15,962 nucleotides of DNA from Deinococcus sp. (GCA_018260275.1 JAGLBK010000039.1:1-15962), one strand, 5' to 3'; positions 8,702 through 15,962 are shown, counted from the stretch's first letter. Translations and numbers: made by a program. The notes: generated by a model not told the origin, from the sequence alone.

Positions 8702-9508
8702 TTACGGCCCGTAGCGCCGCCCGATGATCACCCTGCTGACCAGCTGATCGGCCAGACCCGGCGCGACGCTGCTCAGCAGGGCTATGACGCGGTACACGCG
8801 CGGCACGATCACCTCGCGGCGTGGGCGCAGCAGCACCTCCGCGACGGCCTGGGCGATCACGTGCGGCCCCGGCATGGGCAGGCGGGCACTGGCGGTCATC
8901 TCGCTCCGCACAAAGCCCGGCGATACTAGACTCACGGCGACACCCGTACCTAGCAGCTCACGCCGCAGCCCATCGTTGAAGCCGCGCAGCCCGAATTTGC
9001 TGGCGCTGTACATGCCATTGGTCCCGACCCTGCCCGCCACCGAGCCGATATTGACGATGTGGCCGCTTCCGCGCTGACGCATTTCGGGCAGCACGAGCCG
9101 CACCAGTTCGATCGGCGCTTCCAGATTCACGCGCAGCACCCGTAGGGGGTCGGGGTCGTCCCACCAGCGGCCATGCTCGACGGTGACGCCCGCATTGTTG
9201 ATCAGCACGTCGATGCGCCCGAACTGCTCATGGGTCCGCCGCACCAGTTCACGGCGCGAGGCGTCGTCGGTCACGTCGGTGGGAATCGCCAGCACCCGCG
9301 AGCCGCTGGGGTCGAGTTCGCGGGCGAGCCGCTCAAGTTGATCAGCCCGGCGGGCAGCCAGCACCAGCGCGTAATTCCGGGCGGCCAGCTCACGCGCCGT
9401 CGCCAGGCCAATACCGCTGGACGCTCCGGTCAGGACGATGACCGGACGCACCGACTCTCCCGCAGGCCCAGAAGGAGCCGCAGAAGCCCGCACAGAAGGC
9501 TGTGTCAT
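8702..9508 (-). CDS. Short-chain dehydrogenase/reductase (SDR)
   Basis: The protein has 268 residues and is a classical SDR oxidoreductase with a Rossmann fold. The nucleotide-binding motif is TGASSGIG (27-34), and AARR (51-54) after the second strand suggests NADP preference. NNAG is at 104-107. The catalytic set is S156 (NIGSVAG), Y167 and K171 (YSASK). After PGFVRSEMT the C-terminal part contains VIAQAVAEVLLRPRREVIVPR, typical of uncharacterised SDRs close to the DltE/YqjQ type. The substrate is unknown. A 20-residue Ala/Pro-rich tail precedes the fold. The ATG at 9506-9508 has TAAGAT ending 6 bases upstream, a leaderless arrangement. It is divergent from the protease gene, with 91 bases between. 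Confidence 0.93.
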   Translation of the reverse strand: MTQPSVRASAAPSGPAGESVRPVIVLTGASSGIGLATARELAARNYALVLAARRADQLERLARELDPSGSRVLAIPTDVTDDASRRELVRRTHEQFGRIDVLINNAGVTVEHGRWWDDPDPLRVLRVNLEAPIELVRLVLPEMRQRGSGHIVNIGSVAGRVGTNGMYSASKFGLRGFNDGLRRELLGTGVAVSLVSPGFVRSEMTASARLPMPGPHVIAQAVAEVLLRPRREVIVPRVYRVIALLSSVAPGLADQLVSRVIIGRRYGP

Positions 9509-9514
9509 CTGCCG

Positions 9515-9520
9515 ATCTTA
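9515..9520 (-). promoter_or_regulatory. Leaderless -10 box of the SDR gene
   Basis: TAAGAT (9520-9515 on the minus strand) is followed by six bases and the ATG at 9508. CTGACC at a 20-base spacing is a weak -35 candidate. There is no Shine-Dalgarno. Confidence 0.5.
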
Positions 9521-9599
9521 GCGCCAAGGCCCCCGGAGATGGTCAGTCGCTTAACGCCCGCTCAGGCAGCCATCAGCCGCAGCGCCGAGACTGGGGGCC

Positions 9600-10859
9600 A
9601 TGTCCCGCCTCGCCCTTGCCCTGACCCTCGCTTTGCTGGGCAGCCCCGTTCTGGCCCTGAAGCTGGTGCCTGTGCCGTCCAGCCCGGCTGCTCCGGTGGC
9701 ACAGACCACCACCACGGCCTCCGTCGAGATCGTGCCGCTGTCCCCAGACGAACAGCCGCCCGTTCAGGGACCTCCCCTGCCCCATTCCGTGCCCAGTCTG
9801 CTTCCCGACCAACTCCCCCCACTTCCCAGCCAACTCCCAAGGGCGCAGGCCCTTCCCGGTAACTCGGCCCCGCGTGACCCGCTGTTTGCCCGGCAGTGGG
9901 ATATGCAGGCGATAGACGCCCCCGCAGCCTGGGCACAGTTTCCGGTGGGCAAAGTGGGCGGGCCGGTCACGGTGGCGGTGCTGGATACCGGGTACGTGAA
10001 GTCGCCGGAGCTGGCCGGGCGCCTGGTCAATGGGTACGACTTCGTACACGACCCGCGCCGCGCCGGAGACGGTAATGGCCGCGACCCGGACGCCAGCGGA
10101 GTCGGTGAATTGAGCTATCACGGCGAGATCGTCGCCAACCTGATCGCGGCGGCCCACGACGGACAGGGCATGGCGGGCCTGAACCCCCAGGCCAGAATCG
10201 TGGCGGTGCGCGTGGCAGGCACCGACGGCCTGATCGACCCCACCGACCTGATCGACGGTCTGCGCTGGGCGGCCGGGTTGCCCGTCACTGGCGTCCCCGC
10301 CAACCCCAACCCGGCCCGGATCATCAACCTGAGCCTGTTTGCCGACTTTATTCCATTGACGGGCTGCGACCCACGTATTCAGAAGGCCATAGACGAGGTG
10401 ACGGCCAAAGGAGCACTGATCGTCGCCGGAGCCGCCAACGACAGCAAAGACAGCGCCGGATACTCGCCCGCCGGGTGCCGTAGCGTCCTGACCGTGACCA
10501 GCGTGGACCCCGGCGGGCAGCGCCCCGCGTACGCCAACTGGGGCAAAAGTGTGGCCCTCGCCGCGCCAGGGGGGGAACCAGGGCACGGCATCGTGGCCAG
10601 CAGTCTGTCGGGGGTAGGCGGAGAGCGTGAGCCAAATGGCACCAGTTTTGCCGCGCCACACGCCACGGGGGTCGCCAGTCTGCTGCTCAGCGTGCGGCCC
10701 AGGCTGACCCCAGCGCAATTACGCGACTTGCTGACCCGGACGGCCACGCCCTTTCCAGGAGGCCGGTGCGATCCCGATTCATGCAGGAGCTGCGGCCAGG
10801 GCACCCTAAACGCGGCGGCGGCCCTCAGAGCGGCGCTGGCTTCCAGCGTGGGCAAATAG
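9600..10859 (+). CDS. Secreted subtilisin-like serine protease (S8)
   Basis: The protein has 419 residues. A signal peptide (about 1-20, hydrophobic LALALTLALLGSPVLAL) is followed by a Pro/Thr/Ser-rich linker or short propeptide (about 22-90). The S8 domain runs from about 98 to 412. The triad is D129 (VAVLDTGY), H174 (YHGEIVAN) and S349 (GTSFAAPHATG), with N280 as the likely oxyanion Asn. Five cysteines lie in the mature part (256, 293, 390, 395, 398), consistent with disulfides in an exported enzyme. There is no C-terminal prepeptidase or anchor domain. The role is extracellular protein degradation, substrate unknown. The start ATG follows GGGGG, and GAGACT lies 7 bases upstream, so either SD-led or leaderless initiation is possible. 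Confidence 0.95.
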   Translation: MSRLALALTLALLGSPVLALKLVPVPSSPAAPVAQTTTTASVEIVPLSPDEQPPVQGPPLPHSVPSLLPDQLPPLPSQLPRAQALPGNSAPRDPLFARQWDMQAIDAPAAWAQFPVGKVGGPVTVAVLDTGYVKSPELAGRLVNGYDFVHDPRRAGDGNGRDPDASGVGELSYHGEIVANLIAAAHDGQGMAGLNPQARIVAVRVAGTDGLIDPTDLIDGLRWAAGLPVTGVPANPNPARIINLSLFADFIPLTGCDPRIQKAIDEVTAKGALIVAGAANDSKDSAGYSPAGCRSVLTVTSVDPGGQRPAYANWGKSVALAAPGGEPGHGIVASSLSGVGGEREPNGTSFAAPHATGVASLLLSVRPRLTPAQLRDLLTRTATPFPGGRCDPDSCRSCGQGTLNAAAALRAALASSVGK

Positions 10860-10867
10860 AGCAGTTC

Positions 10868-10889
10868 TCCGAATTACGCATGCGTCGGA
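10868..10889. other. Small inverted repeat after the protease gene
   Basis: TCCG and ACGCA (10868-10880) pair with TGCGT and CGGA (10881-10889), centred on the perfect palindrome ACGCATGCGT. It begins 9 bases after the protease stop codon. No T run follows, so it is not an obvious terminator. Confidence 0.3.
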
Positions 10890-10934
10890 ACATCACCGCC
10901 ACCTGCTCCATTCTTCGACCTACTCAAGCTTTTG

Positions 10935-11017
10935 CACTCGCTCTCTTGGGCAGAACGGCACCCGTATGGGGCCTGCCCGCTTCGCTCGCCAAAAAGACAC
11001 ATCGTCTTTTTGTCAAA
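10935..11017 (+). repeat. Structured intergenic repeat, copy 1
   Basis: This ~83-base unit recurs in diverged form at 11368-11456. Both copies start CACTC, contain CAGAACGGCACCC and GGGGCCTG, then CCGCT, and end with an A-rich/T-rich hairpin followed by CAAA. In this copy GGGCAG (10948-10953) pairs with CTGCCC (10973-10978), and AAAAAGAC (10991-10998) pairs with GTCTTTTT (11004-11011). The second stem could terminate transcription in either direction. It resembles the small non-coding repeats known from Deinococcus genomes, but membership of a named family is not established here. Confidence 0.7.
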
Positions 11018-11054
11018 TGCTGTAAGCTACCGTGAACCGCATGAGGACTGAACG

Positions 11055-11225
11055 ATGAAGACTCCCGCCTGGCGAATCTGGCTGACCACCGCGCTGGTGT
11101 GCGGCTGGGGCATCCTGGCTATCCGGTTCTTTCAGAAAGAAAACGTGCCCTTTGCCGTCATGTCGGTAGTCCTGATGATCGCCAACGGCGTGATTCTCTG
11201 GCAGCAGACCAGAAAAGGCCAGTAG
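11055..11225 (+). CDS. Small two-helix membrane protein, 56 residues
   Basis: The protein begins MKTPAWRIWLTTAL, has hydrophobic helices near 8-23 and 32-49, separated by RFFQKENVP, and ends in a basic tail (QQTRKGQ). GAGGA (11043-11047) lies 7 bases before the ATG, a good ribosome site that fixes this start. I do not recognise a family. A TAAGCT at 11022-11027 may be the -10 box. It lies between the two copies of the intergenic repeat, and a series of hairpins follows its stop. A small membrane protein of unknown function is the honest call. Confidence 0.65.
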   Translation: MKTPAWRIWLTTALVCGWGILAIRFFQKENVPFAVMSVVLMIANGVILWQQTRKGQ

Positions 11226-11239
11226 CCCGCCCGACCAAC

Positions 11240-11270
11240 AAAAACCTCCAACCCACTTCGGAGCTGGAGG
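11240..11270 (-). terminator. Intrinsic terminator on the minus strand
   Basis: On the minus strand CCTCCA (11270-11265) and TGGAGG (11250-11245) form a perfect 6-bp stem around a 14-base loop, followed directly by TTTTT (11244-11240). It lies between convergent small genes (56 residues on plus, 70 residues on minus). On the plus strand the stem is followed only by CTTGCC, so the minus direction is favoured. Confidence 0.65.
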
Positions 11271-11287
11271 CTTGCCAGTGCCGTTTT

Positions 11288-11360
11288 ATACGGTTCTGGA
11301 CTATACTTCGCAAATCCGTAAAAAGCGCCCGAATTTGCTCCGTGTCGTCCAGAACCGTAT
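11288..11360. repeat. Inverted repeat with perfect 14-bp arms
   Basis: ATACGGTTCTGGAC (11288-11301) and GTCCAGAACCGTAT (11347-11360) are perfectly complementary. Inside, GCAAAT (11310-11315) pairs with ATTTGC (11333-11338), so the 73 bases can fold into one long interrupted hairpin. On the plus strand TTTTCTTT follows the right arm, as in a terminator. It could also be a miniature mobile element. No second copy is seen in the window. Confidence 0.65.
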
Positions 11361-11367
11361 TTTCTTT

Positions 11368-11456
11368 CACTCACTTCTTGGTCAGAACGGCACCCATGAA
11401 GGGGCCTGACCGCTCCGTTCGGAAAAATAGCTTGGATGTCCAAACTATTTTTCAAA
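11368..11456. repeat. Structured intergenic repeat, copy 2
   Basis: This is the diverged second copy of the 10935-11017 unit, in the same orientation. GGTCAG (11380-11385) pairs with CTGACC (11406-11411). The equivalent pair in copy 1 is GGGCAG/CTGCCC, so one G-C pair has become T-A on both sides. The terminal stem is AAAAATAG (11423-11430) with CTATTTTT (11445-11452), extended by CTTGGA/TCCAAA. It has entirely different sequence from copy 1 but the same shape. It lies 6 bases past the stop of the minus-strand 70-residue gene and probably terminates it. Confidence 0.7.
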
Positions 11457-11462
11457 GTCGTA

Positions 11463-11675
11463 TTACATCGCTGGCATGGGCATGGGGCTGGGCATACCGG
11501 GCAGATCCGGGTTGCTGGTAGGGCGCGGATCGGGGAGGCCGGGGGTGTCGGGGTTCACGGGCGGGTCGGCTATGGGGCCGGTATCGCTGCTGCCGGGCAC
11601 CCGCTCGGGAATGGGCGCGGGCAGGTCGGTGGGTTCGGTGGCGGGGGCCGGGGGTTGGTCGTAAGGGCCAGTCAT
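11463..11675 (-). CDS. Proline-rich small protein, 70 residues
   Basis: The protein consists almost wholly of Pro, Asp, Thr, Gly, Ala and Ser and is probably unfolded. Pro makes up about a third. Its C-terminus is the Met-Pro repeat MPSPMPMPAM. It has no membrane helix and no signal peptide. GGGAGGT lies 6-7 bases before the ATG (11673-11675), the strongest ribosome site in the window after glpK, which argues that it is translated. I recognise no family. The hairpin of repeat copy 2 follows the stop codon. It is divergent from the DUF817 gene, with a 184-base spacer that holds only the short palindrome GTGTGCCACAC near 11712 and possible promoters. Confidence 0.65.
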   Translation of the reverse strand: MTGPYDQPPAPATEPTDLPAPIPERVPGSSDTGPIADPPVNPDTPGLPDPRPTSNPDLPGMPSPMPMPAM

Positions 11676-11859
11676 AGTGTTACCTCCCAGAATGAATTTG
11701 AATGATTTTCAGTGTGCCACACAGACAAATGTGAGGCGACAGAGGAAACTTAAGAGGGCTTGGGAATGGCAGCGAATGCCCACGCTCTGGCGGCTCACAC
11801 TCCCAGCCCACACTTTCGGTGGACGACCTGCCCGGCCTCCTGCACTTAACTGCCCAGCG

Positions 11860-12672
11860 ATGACCCACGCCCTGCTGGACTTTGTCAAACTCGAAGCGCA
11901 GAGCTGCACGTTTGCCTTCGTGGTGGTGGCCCTGCTGGGACTGTCGCGGGTGCTGCCGCTGGGGGCGTGGGGCCTGGCCCGCTACGACTTTCTGCTGCTG
12001 GGCTGCGTGCTGGCGCAGCTTACGCTGATTGCGGCGCGGTTCGAGTCGTGGCGGGAAGCGGGGGTTATTCTGGCCTTTCATGTGCTGGGTTTTGCGCTCG
12101 AAGTCTTCAAGGTGGCGCACGGCAGTTGGGCCTACCCGGAAGACGCCCCGAGCAAGGTACTGGGCGTGCCGCTGTACGCCGGATTCATGTACGCCAGCGT
12201 GGGCAGCTACATGGCCCAGGCCTGGAAACGCTGTCGCCTGAGCCTGCACCACGCGCCGCCCCTGCCCCTGCAAGCGGCGCTGGCAGGTACGGCGTACCTC
12301 AATTTTTTTACGCACCACTACGGCCCCGACCTGCGCTATGTCATCTGTCTGGCGTTGCTGGGGGCGTTCTGGCGCACACGGGCGGGTTTTGTGGCCGGAG
12401 AACGCGCATGGAACATGCCGCTGCCCCTCGCCTTTGTACTGATCGGCGGCTCTGTGTTTCTGGCCGAGAATGCCGCTACCTGGCTGGGCGCGTGGGTTTA
12501 CCCGCAACAGGCGGCAGGCTGGCACCCGGTTCACCTGGGAAAACTGCTGTCGTGGACGTTGATGGTCGTGGTCGCCTTCCTGATCGTCAGCAGCCTGCAC
12601 GCCTGGGAAGCCCGGCTGAACAGGCAGGCCCAGTGCTCGCGGCCACAGGCAGAGCAGCCGCCTCTAGGTTAG
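11860..12672 (+). CDS. DUF817-family integral membrane protein
   Basis: The protein has 270 residues with about seven or eight hydrophobic helices. It matches DUF817 through FHVLGFALEVFKVAHGSWAYPE (about 76-97), VPLYAGFMYASVGSYMAQAW and NFFTHHYGPDLRY (about 147-159). The histidines and tryptophans at loop edges are conserved in the family, and no function is known. I place the start at MTHALLDFVK (ATG 11860-11862). The frame is open further upstream, but that stretch is basic, not membrane-like, and lies in the divergent promoter region. TTAACT ends 8 bases before this ATG, close to the leaderless spacing. A MITE-like element begins 16 bases after the stop. Confidence 0.85.
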   Translation: MTHALLDFVKLEAQSCTFAFVVVALLGLSRVLPLGAWGLARYDFLLLGCVLAQLTLIAARFESWREAGVILAFHVLGFALEVFKVAHGSWAYPEDAPSKVLGVPLYAGFMYASVGSYMAQAWKRCRLSLHHAPPLPLQAALAGTAYLNFFTHHYGPDLRYVICLALLGAFWRTRAGFVAGERAWNMPLPLAFVLIGGSVFLAENAATWLGAWVYPQQAAGWHPVHLGKLLSWTLMVVVAFLIVSSLHAWEARLNRQAQCSRPQAEQPPLG

Positions 12673-12688
12673 TGCCTGCTCTGGAGTA

Positions 12689-13036
12689 GTGCCTGTCCGG
12701 AAAGCAAAGGTTGAAGATAGAATTTCGTTGTCGGTGACGTGGTTTTCCCCCTCTCCCCTTGCAGGGGCTGAGTAATGCCGAAATCTCACTCATAAACGTA
12801 GTTTCACGCACTGGGACGCATTCCACGTTACCCCCTCCCAACCTCCCCCGCAAGGGTGGAGGGGCTAAAAACCTCGCATTCATCGGGCGATCCATTTGTC
12901 GAAACTGCACTGTCCTGAATCATGAGAGACTTTTCGGCATCAGCTAGCCTTGCAGGGAGGGTTGGGCAGGGGGGTAACTCAGACGCCCCTCCAGTGCAAT
13001 AAAAACGCAATCTGCCTGAATTTTCCGGATAGGTTC
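12689..13036. mobile_element. MITE-like element with CCTRTCCGGAAA terminal repeats
   Basis: GTGCCTGTCCGGAAAG (12689-12704) and, inverted, GAACCTATCCGGAAAA (13036-13021) agree at 12 of 16 positions and bound 348 bases with no coding capacity. Both flanks contain TA (GTA left, TTA right). The right end abuts the TAA stop of the sorC-type gene. Terminal repeats of this kind recall IS5-family ends, so a miniature element moved by an IS5-type transposase is likely but not proven. The interior holds several GC-rich palindromic repeats, listed separately. Confidence 0.55.
12747..12978. repeat. GC-rich palindromic repeats in inverted arrangement
   Basis: Three related GC-rich blocks lie at 12747-12767, 12826-12866 and, inverted, 12948-12978. 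Shared elements are GTTACCCCC, a CCCAACC stretch and CCTTGCAGGG or CCCCCGCAAGGG. The left block and the inverted right block also share an adjoining segment: ATGCCGAAATCTC at 12776-12788, and ATGCCGAAAAGTCTC read on the minus strand near 12940-12926. The whole therefore forms a large imperfect inverted repeat. No ORF with a start site is credible in it. Confidence 0.6.
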
Positions 13037-14047
13037 TTAGTCCTCCAGCTCCAGCACCGCCCGCGCCGTCGTCTCGTCCACGATCAGGGTGCGCACCAGC
13101 CCGCCTTCCAGCGCGGCCCGCACGGCCAGGGCCTTGCCGGGGTCGGCGATCACACACACCGTCTGCGGGTGCTGCCGGATAAAATCCAGGCTGGGGCCGC
13201 TGCTACGGGCATTGATAGACACGCCGTGACTCTGTCCGTCGGCCCGGAAGAACATGGTGGCGATATCTCCGACCACGCCCTGCCCGGTCATCTGTTGCAG
13301 GTCGGCCTGACCCAGATATCCAGCGGTGTGAACGTGGCTGGGCGTGGCCGCATTCACGCTGCCCACGCTGAACACCAGCAGGTCGGCGCGGCGCTGCAGC
13401 TCCAGCACGTGCTGCACGCTACGCTCGCGCCACATGGCCTGCTTGGTCGCCGGGTCGTCGAAAAAAGTCGGCACCGGAAACAGGTGGGCGCGGCCCCCGA
13501 ACGCGCGGGCAAAGCGCAGCAGCGTATCGGTCACGAAGCCGCTGGAAAAGTCGTAGGCGCTGGCGCTGCCGTTCAGCTGCACGAATTCCACATCGGGCAG
13601 TGAGCGCGGCGTCAGGGCGTGGCCGACCGCGTCCAGCGTGTTGCCCCAGGCCAGCCCCACCGTCATGCGCGGACGCAGCCCGGTGCCCAGCCAGTGCGCC
13701 GCCGCCTGCGCGACCCGTTCCATGCGGGTGGCCTGAGTGCTGCCCGCAGGCAGACTGACCACCTGCGGCTGCAACTGCGGCCAGCGCTGACACAACTGGG
13801 CTTCCAGCTGCTGCGGGTGTGCCTGGGGGTCGTGAATCCGAATTTCGACCAGCCCGGTGCGGCGGGCCAGCGTCAGCAGCCGCGACACGCGGGGGCGCGA
13901 CAGGCCCAGTTCGCGGGCAATCTCGCCCGTGGTCAGGCCCTGCTGGTAATACAGCCGCGCGACCTGTACGGCCTGAACCACCGCCGGGTCGGTCGCTGTG
14001 CCTAGCGTGGACGGCGGTGGTTCTGTGGGTGCAGGGCGCTCGGTCAT
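13037..14047 (-). CDS. SorC-family transcriptional regulator
   Basis: The protein has 336 residues from the start chosen here. An N-terminal helix-turn-helix lies at about 36-60 (GLTTGEIARELGLSRPRVSRLL). The remainder is the SorC sugar-binding domain, with a phosphosugar-isomerase-like fold (for example TVGLAWGNTLDAVGHAL and LLVFSVGSVNA). Such regulators sense phosphorylated sugars. It is divergent from glpK across 155 bases, so control of glycerol use is the natural inference. An ATG four codons further upstream would give MLLPMTERP, but TATGCT, the probable -10, overlaps that ATG. It sits 7 bases before the ATG at 14047, which makes a leaderless start at MTERPAPTEP more likely. The stop codon abuts a MITE-like element. 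Confidence 0.9.
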   Translation of the reverse strand: MTERPAPTEPPPSTLGTATDPAVVQAVQVARLYYQQGLTTGEIARELGLSRPRVSRLLTLARRTGLVEIRIHDPQAHPQQLEAQLCQRWPQLQPQVVSLPAGSTQATRMERVAQAAAHWLGTGLRPRMTVGLAWGNTLDAVGHALTPRSLPDVEFVQLNGSASAYDFSSGFVTDTLLRFARAFGGRAHLFPVPTFFDDPATKQAMWRERSVQHVLELQRRADLLVFSVGSVNAATPSHVHTAGYLGQADLQQMTGQGVVGDIATMFFRADGQSHGVSINARSSGPSLDFIRQHPQTVCVIADPGKALAVRAALEGGLVRTLIVDETTARAVLELED

Positions 14048-14054
14048 CGGCAAA

Positions 14055-14060
14055 AGCATA
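14055..14060 (-). promoter_or_regulatory. Leaderless -10 box of the SorC-family regulator
   Basis: TATGCT (14060-14055 on the minus strand) lies 7 bases before the ATG at 14047, the same box and spacing as at amylosucrase. There is no Shine-Dalgarno before either candidate ATG. Confidence 0.5.
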
Positions 14061-14154
14061 CGCTGAGGCGCTCCATTTCACCGCTCTCGACCACCAGATC
14101 CGGGCCTGGCCCAAAGGAGCGACACCCAGCATAAGAAACGAGACAGGGCGCTGT

Positions 14155-14197
14155 GGTTCAAAGAAAAAATCCGTCAGACTGCTGGGGTTCAAGGAGG
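14155..14197 (+). promoter_or_regulatory. glpK ribosome site and direct repeats in its leader
   Basis: AAGGAGG (14191-14197), 5 bases before the ATG, is a full Shine-Dalgarno and fixes the glpK start. GGTTCAAAG (14155-14163) and GGTTCAAGG (14186-14194) are direct repeats 31 bases apart, about three helical turns, and the second overlaps the ribosome site. They are candidates for regulator contacts, without other support. Confidence 0.5.
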
Positions 14198-14202
14198 CCG
14201 CT

Positions 14203-15702
<1,500 letters not shown>

Positions 15703-15747
15703 AACGTGCTGTAGCTGGAACATTTTGCGTAAAGATGCTGCTTTTAT

Positions 15748-15795
15748 GACCCTCTCCCTTTGCGGGGGAGGGCCTTGCGTAGGAGGGGGGTAAAC
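15748..15795 (-). repeat. GC-rich palindromic repeat, distant copy
   Basis: Read on the minus strand this begins GTTTACCCCCCTCC and continues with CCCTCCCCCGCAAAGGGAGAGGG. It matches the block at 12826-12866 (GTTACCCCCTCCC, then CTCCCCCGCAAGGGTGGAGGGG). CCCTCTCCC (15750-15758) can fold back on GGGGGAGGG. It shows that this block is dispersed and not confined to the MITE-like element. Confidence 0.6.
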
Positions 15796-15807
15796 GCGAC
15801 GTAACCA

Positions 15808-15859
15808 GCCAGAAAAAGAGTAAGGGACGGATTTCTCCATTCCTCACTCTTTTTTTGGC
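15808..15859. terminator. Bidirectional terminator between glpK and the next gene
   Basis: The arms 15808-15825 and 15842-15859 form an 18-bp stem with two mismatches. A run of seven T (15850-15856) and five A (15812-15816) sit within the stem, so U tracts arise on both strands. It lies between convergent genes, 105 bases after glpK and 8 bases after the minus-strand stop. Confidence 0.75.
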
Positions 15860-15867
15860 TCTCGGGC

Positions 15868-15962
15868 TTACAAATCCCAGCTCTTGAGCACCTGGGTCGT
15901 GCCGAACTTCTGGTCGAAGCCGTAGACGGTGGCGTGAACGCGGCCATCCTTGAGCACCTGCA
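15868..15962 (-). CDS. C-terminal end of an unidentified gene (partial)
   Basis: An open frame enters from the right edge and ends at TAA (15868-15870). The visible 30 residues read QVLKDGRVHATVYG, FDQKFGTTQVLK and SWDL. QVLK occurs twice, 23 residues apart, suggesting a repeated beta motif. The bidirectional terminator 8 bases after the stop supports a real gene end. The family is not recognisable from so short a piece. Confidence 0.6.
   Translation of the reverse strand, partial: QVLKDGRVHATVYGFDQKFGTTQVLKSWDL

Noticed and set aside
11132..11455. 107-residue minus-strand ORF over the hairpin cluster
   Set aside because: It crosses a repeat copy, the long inverted repeat, a terminator and the 56-residue gene, and has no ribosome site.
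11677..11859. Longer DUF817 protein starting at 11677
   Set aside because: The added 61 residues are basic and unlike the membrane family, and they occupy the divergent promoter spacer. A leaderless-type -10 box precedes the ATG at 11860.
13819..14202. Longer glpK with a 128-residue N-terminal extension
   Set aside because: The extension overlaps the divergent regulator and the shared promoter region. The ATG at 14203 has a full Shine-Dalgarno and gives the standard protein length.

Overview
The window looks like a chromosomal segment of a Deinococcus species. The DNA is GC-rich. The amylosucrase closely resembles the Deinococcus enzymes I remember. Many genes start with a TANNNT -10 box only 6-7 bases upstream of the start codon, the leaderless layout known to be common in Deinococcus. 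The species cannot be told from the sequence.

Layout, left to right. (1) Bases 1-71 look like the end of an insertion sequence, joined to the 3' end of a DUF808 membrane protein gene (72-848, minus) that lacks its usual C-terminus. (2) A small four-helix membrane protein (1026-1421, minus) has a TetR-type palindrome inside its core promoter. A small DUF2171 gene (1615-1872, plus) with a terminator follows. (3) Amylosucrase (2013-3947, plus) is convergent with cysS (4089-5567, minus). Ahead of cysS lies an apparent cysteine attenuator: a leaderless 10-codon ORF with three Cys codons, then an intrinsic terminator with six U. (4) A two-gene SMR exporter pair (5732-6378, minus) resembles MdtJI. 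(5) A lone amino-acid ABC permease (6737-7432, plus) is convergent with an App1/DUF2183 HAD-type phosphatase (7443-8546, minus). (6) A short-chain dehydrogenase (8702-9508, minus) is divergent from a secreted subtilisin-like protease (9600-10859, plus). (7) Bases 10860-11675 hold two very small genes, a 56-residue membrane protein and a 70-residue proline-rich protein, among several hairpin elements. Two of these elements are diverged copies of one repeat and show a compensatory base-pair change. (8) A DUF817 membrane protein (11860-12672, plus) is followed by a ~350-bp MITE-like element (12689-13036) that ends at the stop codon of a SorC-family regulator (13037-14047, minus). The regulator is divergent from glpK (14203-15702, plus). 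A bidirectional terminator separates glpK from the C-terminal end of an unidentified minus-strand gene at the right edge.

The genes are mostly single transcription units rather than one pathway. Amylosucrase (sucrose use and alpha-glucan synthesis) and the SorC regulator with glycerol kinase point to carbon use. The SMR pair and the ABC permease serve transport of small solutes. The most notable regulatory feature is the putative cysteine-sensing leader of cysS. The most notable structural features are the paired repeat elements near 11 kb and the MITE-like element near 12.8 kb.
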